A DNA stretch of 64,000 bases from NCBI GenBank assembly GCA_016219185.1, contig JACRBZ010000073.1, forward strand, positions 1 through 64,000, written 5' to 3'. Shown here piece by piece: positions 52,659 through 60,766 of the stretch. A model generated the notes under the pieces. That model worked only from the letters and a program-made list of their open reading frames with translations, ran no database searches and was not told where the DNA came from. The stretch's first letter is position 1; every line of letters starts with the position of its first letter. Position numbers and translations under genes: made by a program. The DNA comes from Deltaproteobacteria bacterium. GTDB lineage: Bacteria; Desulfobacterota; Desulfobacteria; Desulfobacterales; Desulfatirhabdiaceae.

Positions 52659-52981
52659 GGGGTCTGACCAGGACAAGGAATTGAATTCTTAATGAATTAT
52701 ATAAAAGAGAAGAGGTAAAAAGAGCCTTAGAATGCCCATTTTACCCCCCTAAAGAAGGTTCTAAGCAAACACGGATGCCGAGAGCCATTCGCTAATTCCT
52801 TCCAATTCAAGTTTGGTCTTGGCTGGGAGAGAATAACAGACGTGGATCAGCATCAACTTGTTGATGTTCAAGTACCTTATAACTATCATTTTGACCTCGA
52901 AAAGTGGCTTTTAAGGCGATAAATAGGCCTGAAATGGAACGTTTATCCTGATATTTAAAGGAGTTGATCTGGTCAGCCCCC
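52659..52981. mobile_element. Possible MITE-like element with terminal inverted repeats
   Basis: GGGGTCTGACCAG (52659-52671) and CTGGTCAGCCCCC (52969-52981) are complementary at 12 of 13 positions. The about 320-bp interior has no intact ORF. A short reading frame starting MPRAIR (52776-52793) recalls the start of REP-associated transposases, but is far too short to assign. Confidence 0.4.
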
Positions 52982-52999
52982 CCCAAAAAAAAACTTACC

Positions 53000-53026
53000 C
53001 AGAAGCCACTGAGCCACTGGTTAGGC
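53000..53026 (+). repeat. attI-like site before lactonase gene
   Basis: CAGAAGCCACTGAG followed by CCACTGGTTAGGC matches 58860-58886 at 23 of 27 positions. It ends in GTTAGGC, a perfect GTTRRRY integron core. The ATG of the next gene lies 17 bases on, exactly as a first cassette would sit behind attI. No complementary GCCTAAC box was found downstream. Confidence 0.5.
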
Positions 53027-53043
53027 GGCATTAAGGACCCCAC

Positions 53044-54150
53044 ATGAAGAGAATCGCGTTGATCCTTGCAGTCATCCTTGTAGCGCTGACTGCCTACCTG
53101 AGCCTATGGCCGGTGCCAGTTGATCCAGTGTGCTGGAAAGCCCCAACTGCGCCCGGGTACACCGGCTTGCATGCCGTTAACAACAAGCTTGCCGGGCTGA
53201 AGGTAATCTCGCTCGGTGCTGAATCGGGCCCGGAGCACATCGTTCTGGCCAAGGACGGCAAGCTCTACGCTGCCGTCACTCACGGCAATATACTGCGCAT
53301 GAACGCCGACGGTACGGCGCAGGAAGTCTTCGTTAATACTGGCGGGCGCGTACTGGGCTTCGACTTCGACGCCACTGGCAATCTGATCGCAGCCGACGCC
53401 CACAAAGGCCTGTTGTCTATCAGTCCGGACCGCCAGATAACCGTACTAGCCGACAAGGTGGGAGACGACCCCATCCGCTTTGCCGATGCCGTGGTGGTGG
53501 CAGCCAACGGAAAGATTTACTTCAGCGACGCTTCGACTCGCTTTGCAGCCATCAGGGGCGTCATTGGCAGCGACGCCGTCAACGCCAGCCTTCTCGACGT
53601 CATTGAACAGTCGGCGACCGGACGCATTCTGGAGTACGACCCGGCGGCCAAGACCACACGCATCGTTGTAAGGGGCCTGAGCTTTGCGAACGGCGTGGCA
53701 CTTAGCCGCGACGAGAGAACACTGTTCGTCGTCGAGACCGGCAGGTACCGCGTGTGGAAGATCGACGTCACGGCCACGAACCTGGATATCGCCCTGGGTG
53801 CGCCCCAGGCCACCGTGTTGCTTGACAACCTGCCAGGCTTTCCGGACAATCTGATGCGCGGACTGGACGGCAAGATTTGGCTGGGGCTTCCGGTGCCACG
53901 ATCGGCGAAACTGGATGGCTGGGCGGAAAAGCCCTTTATGCGCAAGCTGATGCTGCGGCTGCCGAGCGCCATGATGCCCGCAATACCGCCTTACGGGCAC
54001 GCGATCGCCTTCACGGAGGATGGAAAGGTGGTCGCAGACCTCCAAGACCCGACGGGCGCTTTTCCGAATGTCACCGGAATCACCGAAACTGCCGACCGGC
54101 TCTATGTGCAGAACCTCAACACGCAAGGTTTGGGCTGGCTGGCGCGCTGA
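53044..54150 (+). CDS. SMP-30/strictosidine-synthase-like beta-propeller protein
   Basis: A 368-residue protein with an N-terminal membrane anchor or signal (IALILAVILVALTAYLSLWP). Propeller repeats include GPEHIVLAKDGKLYAAVTHG, VLGFDFDATGNLIAADAHKG and GLSFANGVALSRDERTLFVV. Relatives are calcium-dependent lactonases and related hydrolases. The substrate is unknown. It follows an attI-like core. Codon use looks more GC-rich than its neighbours, which fits acquisition. Confidence 0.82.
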   Translation: MKRIALILAVILVALTAYLSLWPVPVDPVCWKAPTAPGYTGLHAVNNKLAGLKVISLGAESGPEHIVLAKDGKLYAAVTHGNILRMNADGTAQEVFVNTGGRVLGFDFDATGNLIAADAHKGLLSISPDRQITVLADKVGDDPIRFADAVVVAANGKIYFSDASTRFAAIRGVIGSDAVNASLLDVIEQSATGRILEYDPAAKTTRIVVRGLSFANGVALSRDERTLFVVETGRYRVWKIDVTATNLDIALGAPQATVLLDNLPGFPDNLMRGLDGKIWLGLPVPRSAKLDGWAEKPFMRKLMLRLPSAMMPAIPPYGHAIAFTEDGKVVADLQDPTGAFPNVTGITETADRLYVQNLNTQGLGWLAR

Positions 54151-54208
54151 TGGTACGCCCCTGGCGTCGGAATGAAGAACCGGAATCTATCTTAAGAAAG
54201 TGAAACCC

Positions 54209-56014
54209 ATGCGTTTGTCGAGATTTTTAAAAGGGTCATGGAAACCGACTCTATTGAGCCTGTTTCTTCTGGTGGCGTCCATTTCGTATGCAGCTCTTCC
54301 CGAAGCGTTGGAAGCGCTGGCACCCGATTTGATATTGATTAATGGCAAGATTGTCACTGTGGACAAGGATTTTTCGATTCAGCAGGCTGTTGCGGTCAAG
54401 AATCAGGGAATCATTGCCGTCGGCAGGAGCCGGGATATACAGCAACTGGCCGGCAGTAAAACCAGAGTCATCGATCTGAAGGGGAAAACTGTTCTTCCCG
54501 GCATCAATGACGCGCACACTCATTTTCTGGGGTTCGGTCTTTCCAGACCTCCGGCGGCTCTGGATGTCAGTTCAGCCAGCGTAAAATCGATTGCCGAGAT
54601 TGCGGTGATGGCGGGAAGACGCGCCAAAGAGGTAAAACCCGGAGAGTGGATCAGCGGTTCCGGGTGGGATGAAGGCTATCTGAAAGAGTGTCTGGAAGAT
54701 CCCGGCGTCAGACATCCCACCTGCTGGGATATTGACAAGCAAACTCCCGACAACCCGGTCTGTCTGGTTGATTTTTCCGGTCATAACACCTGGTGTAACA
54801 GCAAAGCACTGGAACTGGCAAAGGTCACAAAAAATACGCCTGATCCAACCGGAGGAGAAATTGTCCGTGATTCCAAAACAGGCGAACCCACCGGATTTTT
54901 CAAGGAAAACGCACAGCCTCTGGTCAGGTCCCTGATTCCTCCGCCATCAAAGGATCAACAGATTGAAGCGTTGACCGTTGCCATGCGGGAAATGACAGCC
55001 ATGGGAGTTACCAGCATCACTGATGCCAGTGTCTCCCCGGAACTCTGGAGTCTGTACAGTGATTTCTATCGAAAAACGTTTAAAGAGGGCAAGTGGACTA
55101 TCCGCGTGAACCTTCTGTTGAACTGGAGCGGTGATGGGGCGGCCGCCGGCAAGGCTGATTTAGAAAAAGCATTTGCATCAGTAGGCTTAAGTACCGGCTT
55201 TGGAGATAACTGGTTGAGAGTAGCCGGAGCCAAGATAGTTGCCGATGGCATTCCTTTAACAAAAACCGCCTGGATGTTCGATGAGTATGTGGGAGGAGGC
55301 ACAGGGGGTCTGGCAATCAAAGGGGAGACAGAACAGCACCAGTATGATGCGCTGATTGAGATGATCCGGTTTCTGAATAGAAAACGAATGCAGATCGGAG
55401 TTCATAGCTGTGGTGATCGGGCAGTCAGCGCCAGTGTCGATGGATTTGTAAAGGCACTGCGGGAAGACCCCTGGGATGCCCGGCATTATGTGATCCACGC
55501 CGATTTCGTGAAACCGTCGGATTTGCAGACAATGGCGGAATATGACATTGGCGTGTGTACCCAGAACCAGATCATGTCGAAAATTATTGAATTCATGGGC
55601 AACATTGCGGGACCTGAAAAATCCGCCAATCAGTGGCCGCTGGGTGATTTTAACAAAGCCGGCGTTTGGGTGACCCAGAGTTCAGATACACCGGTGGTTA
55701 TCCCGAACTGGAAACAGGGGATGGAAAACTGTCTGCTGAGAGAGTCCATGGCGTCAGGCAAAGTATTTGGCCCGCGTCACAGGATTCCAATCAAAGAGGC
55801 TATTCGGCAGTATACCATCAACAGCGCCTATCAGGATCATCAGGAGGATATCAAAGGCTCCATCGAACCCGGCAAGTTGGCCGACTTCGTGGTGCTTGGC
55901 GAGGATATTCTGACCATCGATCCACACAAGATCAGCGGTATTCCTGTCCTGATGACCATCGTGAGCGGAAAAATCGTTTTCAGCACTGACAAGAGCATCG
56001 TCACCTTGAAGTAG
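54209..56014 (+). CDS. Exported amidohydrolase (YtcJ-like)
   Basis: About 601 residues, with a signal peptide (TLLSLFLLVASISYAAL). It has the amidohydrolase metal site INDAHTHFLGFG (HxH), GVHSCGDRAVS, YVIHADFVKPSDLQTMAEY and QSSDTPVV, in the order of the metal-dependent amidohydrolase-3 family. YtcJ-type enzymes hydrolyse N-formyl or related amides, and the substrate here is unknown. GTG 54200 is an alternative start. It lies 58 bases after the lactonase-like gene. Confidence 0.88.
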   Translation: MRLSRFLKGSWKPTLLSLFLLVASISYAALPEALEALAPDLILINGKIVTVDKDFSIQQAVAVKNQGIIAVGRSRDIQQLAGSKTRVIDLKGKTVLPGINDAHTHFLGFGLSRPPAALDVSSASVKSIAEIAVMAGRRAKEVKPGEWISGSGWDEGYLKECLEDPGVRHPTCWDIDKQTPDNPVCLVDFSGHNTWCNSKALELAKVTKNTPDPTGGEIVRDSKTGEPTGFFKENAQPLVRSLIPPPSKDQQIEALTVAMREMTAMGVTSITDASVSPELWSLYSDFYRKTFKEGKWTIRVNLLLNWSGDGAAAGKADLEKAFASVGLSTGFGDNWLRVAGAKIVADGIPLTKTAWMFDEYVGGGTGGLAIKGETEQHQYDALIEMIRFLNRKRMQIGVHSCGDRAVSASVDGFVKALREDPWDARHYVIHADFVKPSDLQTMAEYDIGVCTQNQIMSKIIEFMGNIAGPEKSANQWPLGDFNKAGVWVTQSSDTPVVIPNWKQGMENCLLRESMASGKVFGPRHRIPIKEAIRQYTINSAYQDHQEDIKGSIEPGKLADFVVLGEDILTIDPHKISGIPVLMTIVSGKIVFSTDKSIVTLK

Positions 56015-56070
56015 GGAAACCATAAGGTAGCCGATTTATTGCTTTAGGATGCGTGAGCCAGGGAAGTCCT

Positions 56071-56160
56071 TGTAAAACAGCTCATGCTTTCACATGAGAA
56101 GATATAATCCGCCGCATTTAGATATGGAAAATGAACATAAGCATGACAATCGGAATCAAT
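56071..56160 (+). repeat. Nramp leader, parent copy of the 52562 duplication
   Basis: Contains the region upstream of the Nramp gene and its first codons. Differs from 52562-52651 at about ten positions. Confidence 0.85.
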
Positions 56161-57431
56161 CCGGATCCAAGACCGTAGCCGCGGCCCTGAACGTTCTGGA
56201 CAGCCCTCAAGGCACGAGCCGCTGGACGCGTCTGTTTCCTTTTCTGGGCCCGGCGTTTATCGCCAGCGTCGCATATATCGATCCGGGAAATTTTGCAACG
56301 AACATCGCCGCCGGAGCCCAATTCGGGTATATGCTGATCTGGGTGATTGTGGCCAGCAACCTCATGGCCATGCTCATCCAGACACTTTCCGCCAAGCTGG
56401 GTATTGCAACGGGCATGAATCTGGCCGAGCACTGCCGGAAGATGTTCCCCAAGCCGGTTGTCATCGGTATGTGGGTTTTGATGGAGCTGGTGGCGATGGC
56501 CACGGACCTGGCGGAATTTCTGGGCGCGGCCCTGGGATTCAATCTCCTGCTGGGTGTGCCGCTTTTTGCCGGAGCGGTTCTGACAGCGATTTCGACATTT
56601 TTGATTCTGGGTCTCGAGCGATTCGGTTTTCGGCCTCTTGAAGCCGTTATATCCGCCATGGTCGGCGTGGTAACGCTGTGTTATGTGGCAGAGACCCTTA
56701 TCGTCAAACCGGATTGGGGCAATGTTCTGTACTTTGCCGTTGTCCCGCATTTCAGCGGCGCTGAAAGCGTTGTTCTGGCATCCGGCATTTTAGGCGCCAC
56801 GGTCATGCCCCATGCCATCTTCCTGCATTCCGCACTGACTCAGGGGCGCATCGTGGTCAAGGACAGCGGTCAGTTAAAGCGCCTGTATCATTATGAGATT
56901 GCGGATGTGGTGATCGCCCTGGGAGGCGCAAGTTTTGTCAATGCCGCCATGCTGATCATGGCGGCGGCCACGTTTCATAAAACAGGGCTGACCCACATCG
57001 CCACCATCGAAGAAGCCTATCGAACCCTGGAGCCGCTGCTGGGAAAGGCGGCGGGCTGGTTTTTCGGCTTGTCGCTCCTGGTGGCCGGACTCTCGTCGTC
57101 AACCGTTGGAACCAGCGCCGGTCAGGTCATCATGCAGGGTTTTCTTAAGCGGCATATTCCGGTCTGGGTTCGCAGGCTTGTGACCATGGCGCCTTCGCTG
57201 ATCGTTATCGGGGTGGGTCTGGATCCCACCCATACGCTGGTCATGAGTCAGGTGGTGCTCAGTTTCGGGCTTCCCTTTGCCGTCATCCCGCTGGTGATGT
57301 TTACCCGCCGCCGGGATATCATGGGGGATCTGGTGAATCAGCCTCAAACCACATTTTTCGCGGGTCTGGTTGCGGCCATCATTGTCGTATTGAATTGTTA
57401 TCTTCTTTTTCAAATATTCACTGCAGGGTAA
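56124..57431 (+). CDS. mntH: Nramp-family divalent metal transporter
   Basis: About 435 residues with eleven predicted spans. The metal-binding motifs are intact: VAYIDPGNFATNIAAGAQFG in span 1 (DPGN) and TVMPHAIFLHSALTQ in span 6 (MPH). It imports Mn2+ or Fe2+ with protons. The ATG at 56124 gives MENEHKHDN, and an upstream ATG at 56094 is also open. It is followed after four bases by a Usp gene, a pairing seen in other bacteria. Confidence 0.93.
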   Translation: MENEHKHDNRNQSGSKTVAAALNVLDSPQGTSRWTRLFPFLGPAFIASVAYIDPGNFATNIAAGAQFGYMLIWVIVASNLMAMLIQTLSAKLGIATGMNLAEHCRKMFPKPVVIGMWVLMELVAMATDLAEFLGAALGFNLLLGVPLFAGAVLTAISTFLILGLERFGFRPLEAVISAMVGVVTLCYVAETLIVKPDWGNVLYFAVVPHFSGAESVVLASGILGATVMPHAIFLHSALTQGRIVVKDSGQLKRLYHYEIADVVIALGGASFVNAAMLIMAAATFHKTGLTHIATIEEAYRTLEPLLGKAAGWFFGLSLLVAGLSSSTVGTSAGQVIMQGFLKRHIPVWVRRLVTMAPSLIVIGVGLDPTHTLVMSQVVLSFGLPFAVIPLVMFTRRRDIMGDLVNQPQTTFFAGLVAAIIVVLNCYLLFQIFTAG

Positions 57432-57435
57432 AGTC

Positions 57436-58341
57436 ATGTTCAAACATATTCTGGTTCCCCTGGACGGATCGCTTCTGGCCGAGGCGGCGCTGCCGGCGGC
57501 CGCTTATTTGTCCGGAAAATTTCAAGCAGGCGTCACCCTGGTGCATATCATCGAAAAAAACGCTCCGGCCGAAATCCATGGGCAACCGCACCTGAGAGAT
57601 GCGGTGGAAGCTGCGGCCTATCTGAAAAAGATATCCGGGAAATGGTTTCCGGAAGGGCTGCGGATCGAATGCCATGTGCATGCCACCGAAGTCGATAATG
57701 TCGCGGAAAGCATCGTGCAGCATATCGGGGAATTTGATTATGACCTGATCGTGATGTGCTCGCACGGTCGCGGCAGGGCCCTTCATCTCATCCTGGGAAG
57801 CATGGCCCAGAAAGTCATTGCGATGGGATCGGTTCCCGTTTTGATCACCCGCCCGGGTGAACATGACGAAATTCCGGCATTTTCCTGCTCGGCCGTGCTG
57901 ACGCCGCTCGATGGGGTTCCGGATCATGAACTTTCTCTGCCGGTTGCAAAAATCCTGGCGAAGGCCTGCCAGGCAACCATCTGTCTGGCGATGGTCGTTC
58001 CCCGGTATGGAAGTCTTTCGGGCCAGATGACGGTGACGAGCCGATTTCTGCCGGGAACGGTGTCCAAAATGCTGGAATTATCCGTTCAGAGCGCCGAAGA
58101 TTATCTCAAAGCCCTGGCCGATAAGCTGAAAAGCGAAGGATTTGATGCTATCGCCCATGTCCGGCGCGGAGATCCGGCGGACACCATCGTGGCCATCGCC
58201 CGGCAGTTGCAGGCGGATATCATTGTATTGGCCACTCACGGCAAATCGGGGATGGAGGCTTTCTGGGCCGGAAGCGTGGCCCATAAAGTATGCAGCCAGT
58301 GCCGGATCCCGATACTGCTGGTTCCGGTGAAAAACGCCTGA
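57436..58341 (+). CDS. Tandem universal stress protein
   Basis: A 301-residue protein with two UspA domains (1-140, 150-300). Domain 1 has the ATP-binding motif SHGRGRALHLILGSMA and domain 2 has THGKSGMEAFWAGSVAHKV, both of the G-2x-G-9x-G(S/T) form. It probably binds ATP and may regulate the adjacent Nramp transporter. The two genes are surely one operon. Confidence 0.92.
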   Translation: MFKHILVPLDGSLLAEAALPAAAYLSGKFQAGVTLVHIIEKNAPAEIHGQPHLRDAVEAAAYLKKISGKWFPEGLRIECHVHATEVDNVAESIVQHIGEFDYDLIVMCSHGRGRALHLILGSMAQKVIAMGSVPVLITRPGEHDEIPAFSCSAVLTPLDGVPDHELSLPVAKILAKACQATICLAMVVPRYGSLSGQMTVTSRFLPGTVSKMLELSVQSAEDYLKALADKLKSEGFDAIAHVRRGDPADTIVAIARQLQADIIVLATHGKSGMEAFWAGSVAHKVCSQCRIPILLVPVKNA

Positions 58342-58429
58342 TGGGCTCAATGAAATCATAACCATCATCCGTCCATGCCAATTCAAAAAAGAAACATTGA
58401 CGCATTACCCGCTTTGCTGTATCAAAATT
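58341..58429 (+). repeat. Dispersed intergenic repeat, copy 2
   Basis: Begins at the last base of the Usp stop codon (ATGGGCTCAATGAAATCATA) and ends TGTATCAAAATTA. Paralogue of 51713-51799, with the same promoter-like TTGACG, 17 bases, TATCAA. Confidence 0.65.
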
Positions 58430-58482
58430 AACGGTAACCTGATCAACCCATCTTAGTTCCACCCGGAAAAAGCACCATCTTT

Positions 58483-58702
58483 TCAATACGTTTTTGCTCC
58501 GACCTCCTTGAGCGTCACACTTTTAACGGTATGGGTGTAAATCATCGTGGTTCTGAGATCGTTGAATATTAAAAACGCCTTTACGTCCCGGTTGATAGCT
58601 CATCCGGATACATGTTTTACCACAGCCTTTCAAATAATGATGTTGATGGATATCCGATATCCCGTTTTGTTTCAGTAACGCCATGTATTGAGGAACAAGA
58701 TC
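58483..58702 (-). pseudogene. Integron integrase remnant with internal deletion
   Basis: On the minus strand, two pieces of a tyrosine recombinase survive. The N-terminal piece reads DLVPQYMALLKQNGISDIHQ then HHYLK, the start of an IntI-like core-binding domain. In another frame the C-terminus reads DLRTTMIYTHTVKSVTLKEV then GAKTY and TGA (58485-58483). DxRTTMIYTHT contains the catalytic tyrosine region. About 250 codons between them are missing. The orientation (away from the cassettes) and position (next to attI) are those of intI. The remainder of 58430-58894 holds no gene. Confidence 0.75.
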
Positions 58703-58859
58703 AGGGGGGGGGGATAGTTTTATCGTATTTATCCTTTTCCGTTTAATACCATTAATTGCAGGATAAACAGCTATAAATATGTAACAAATGTTTTGTTATT
58801 GTAAATTATTTTTGCGGATGGGATTAAACAGAAGGTTTAAACATCCGCTGAATTATAAA

Positions 58860-58886
58860 CAGAAACCACTTAACCACTGGTTGGGC
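58860..58886 (+). repeat. attI-like integron primary site
   Basis: CAGAAACCACTTAA followed by CCACTGGTTGGGC, ending in GTTGGGC (58880-58886), a perfect GTTRRRY core. It lies between the integrase remnant and the first cassette gene, whose ATG is nine bases on. The same sequence recurs at 53000-53026. Confidence 0.6.
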
Positions 58887-58894
58887 AGAAGACA

Positions 58895-59569
58895 ATGAAG
58901 TTTGAGTTCAAACCACACCGACGGAACGTTCCCGATTCTGAACTGATAGAGGACGTTCAACGTTGCGCGAGGAGGCTCCAAAGGAACACGATCACCATCG
59001 CAGAGTACGAAAGGGATGGCGTTTTTCATCCGACGACTCTCACGAGAAGATTCCGGTCCTGGTTCCGGGTGCTCGAAGTCTCTGGGCTGGAGGAAAGCAG
59101 ATCGAAACTAAATATTTCTGATGGGGAACTATTCGACAACCTCAGGTCTGTTTGGACCTCCTTGGCGCGTCAACCACGCTACGAAGAAGTCAGGAGCCCC
59201 ATGTCAAAATATTCGGCGGGCACTTACGAGAACCGTTTCGGCACATGGAATCAGGCATTGATGGCTTTCATTGAATGGGTGGATGAGGGCCAGAAGGACC
59301 CGTGCGAAGAGGATAGCACCAAAGCGGACCAAAAGGTGGAAAGGAGAAGGACCAAAAGAGATATTTCGGAAAGATTGAGGTTTTCAATCCTGCTACGAGA
59401 CGGTTTCCGTTGTTTATCGTGTGGGCGCAGTCCCCTGAAATCGCCAGGAGTCGAGCTGCATGTGGACCACGTAATTCCATGGTCCTCTGGTGGAGAGACT
59501 GTTCAAGAAAACCTCAAAACGAAATGTGCAGACTGCAACCTTGGGAAGGGCAATGCGTTTAGAGAATGA
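58895..59569 (+). CDS. HNH endonuclease with homing-nuclease-associated repeats (cassette 1)
   Basis: A 224-residue protein. Two copies of the homing-endonuclease-associated repeat (residues 16-70, ELIEDVQRCARRLQRNTITI, and 75-130, ELFDNLRSVWTSLARQPRYE) lead into an HNH nuclease (CLSCGRSP, LHVDHVIPWSSGG, ENLKTKCADCNLGKG) with zinc cysteines and the catalytic histidine. Such proteins bind and nick DNA, and the target is unknown. It is enclosed by attI-like GTTGGGC and an attC, so it is a gene cassette. Confidence 0.88.
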   Translation: MKFEFKPHRRNVPDSELIEDVQRCARRLQRNTITIAEYERDGVFHPTTLTRRFRSWFRVLEVSGLEESRSKLNISDGELFDNLRSVWTSLARQPRYEEVRSPMSKYSAGTYENRFGTWNQALMAFIEWVDEGQKDPCEEDSTKADQKVERRRTKRDISERLRFSILLRDGFRCLSCGRSPLKSPGVELHVDHVIPWSSGGETVQENLKTKCADCNLGKGNAFRE

Positions 59570-59572
59570 AAT

Positions 59573-59678
59573 GTCCAACCAGACGCTGGACCGAATGACG
59601 AGGAGCGCGGTCACGCCGGGAGTCCAGATCGACCGTTTTTGGCGTGCTCCTCGTCATTCGGTCAGCTTGTCGTTATGT
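59573..59678 (+). repeat. attC of cassette 1
   Basis: A 106-bp palindromic site: left box GTCCAAC (59573-59579, perfect RYYYAAC), right box GTTATGT (59672-59678), perfect 18-bp inner arms GACCGAATGACGAGGAGC (59589-59606) and its complement (59646-59663), with bulged bases between. The left box is complementary to six of seven bases of the cassette's own left edge GTTGGGC at 58880. Confidence 0.8.
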
Positions 59679-59735
59679 TTTCAGGCTGCCACTCTTAGCC
59701 CAGAAAAGGGGCGGTTGGGTGAGACATAATCATAT

Positions 59736-60644
59736 ATGAAGAAAAGAAAACAGCACTATGTTTGGCGACATTATCTGAAGCCTTGGTCTGCGGGCAACAA
59801 AATATTCTGCCTGAGAGATGGTAAGGTGTTTGAGCCAAATCTGATGGGGGTTGCGAATGAAAGGGATTTTTATAGGCTTAAGGAACTGACCCAGAAAGAC
59901 GTCGATTTCATTGAGAACCTTGCCATCAAACCTTCACCAGCACACCTTCAGAAACTACATGCAAATTTGGTGAGACGATTCAACTCCCTATTTAAGCTGA
60001 AAAGCTTTGTTCAATCCCGAGGCATCGATGATCCGGAGCTGAACGAGAGAATTGAAGAGGATGTGAATAATCTCGAAGAAGACCTCCATGGTAGGATTGA
60101 GAACGGAGCTATTGAACATCTCAGTTCTATTCTACATGGCGACATTGATTTTTTTGGTACCGATCAGGGCTGCATAGATTTTGTATATTTTATGTGTGTC
60201 CAATACATGAGGACCAAGAAGATCAAGTCGAGTGTGATTTCGACCATAAAGGGAACCGCGAGTATAGATTTGGACAAGATATGGAACGTTCTAAGCCATA
60301 TTTTTGCTACGAACATGGGTTGGAGCCTCTATGCAGATAGGAGTAACCTCCATCTGATCTTGCTGGACAATCAATCACCAGTGCAATTTATCACGGGCGA
60401 CCAACCTGTTATTAATTCCTATGCCACAGGAGATCTGACAAATCCTCCACAGCAATTGGAATTCTATTACCCTGTTTCACCTACTGTAGCAGTCTTATTA
60501 ACCGAAAAAGGAAAATCCGGGGGTGAGAATCAACGATCGGTCGGCCCTGTGGAGGCGACAGTCTACAATGAACATATCGTAAGAAACCGACACGAACAGA
60601 TATACGCAGCTTCCAAAGTGCTATTGGAGCGATACATACACTGA
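59736..60644 (+). CDS. DUF4238 protein (cassette 2)
   Basis: A 302-residue protein of the DUF4238 family: N-terminal KQHYVWRHYLKPWSAGNKIF, central helices, and FITGDQPVINSY followed by YYPVSPTVAVLLTEKG. No function is known. Members are scattered in accessory regions. The gene lies alone between two attC sites and is the sole content of its cassette. Confidence 0.85.
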   Translation: MKKRKQHYVWRHYLKPWSAGNKIFCLRDGKVFEPNLMGVANERDFYRLKELTQKDVDFIENLAIKPSPAHLQKLHANLVRRFNSLFKLKSFVQSRGIDDPELNERIEEDVNNLEEDLHGRIENGAIEHLSSILHGDIDFFGTDQGCIDFVYFMCVQYMRTKKIKSSVISTIKGTASIDLDKIWNVLSHIFATNMGWSLYADRSNLHLILLDNQSPVQFITGDQPVINSYATGDLTNPPQQLEFYYPVSPTVAVLLTEKGKSGGENQRSVGPVEATVYNEHIVRNRHEQIYAASKVLLERYIH

Positions 60645-60666
60645 GTCAAGTATGAAGACGAGAGAA

Positions 60667-60759
60667 ACATAACGAATGCGTCAACCGGACGCGCGGGGAC
60701 ACGTGGTGGCGGTTTTCCGAAGCCCCTTGGCCGTGCGGCCGGTTACGCTGTTGTTAGAG
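60667..60759 (+). repeat. attC of cassette 2
   Basis: Left box ACATAAC (60667-60673) is the exact reverse complement of GTTATGT at 59672, the left edge of this cassette. The right part GGCCGGTTACGCTGTTGTTA ends in GTTAGAG (60753-60759). GCGTCAACCGG and CCGGTTACGC form the arm with an extrahelical base. Confidence 0.75.
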
Positions 60760-60766
60760 CCAACAG

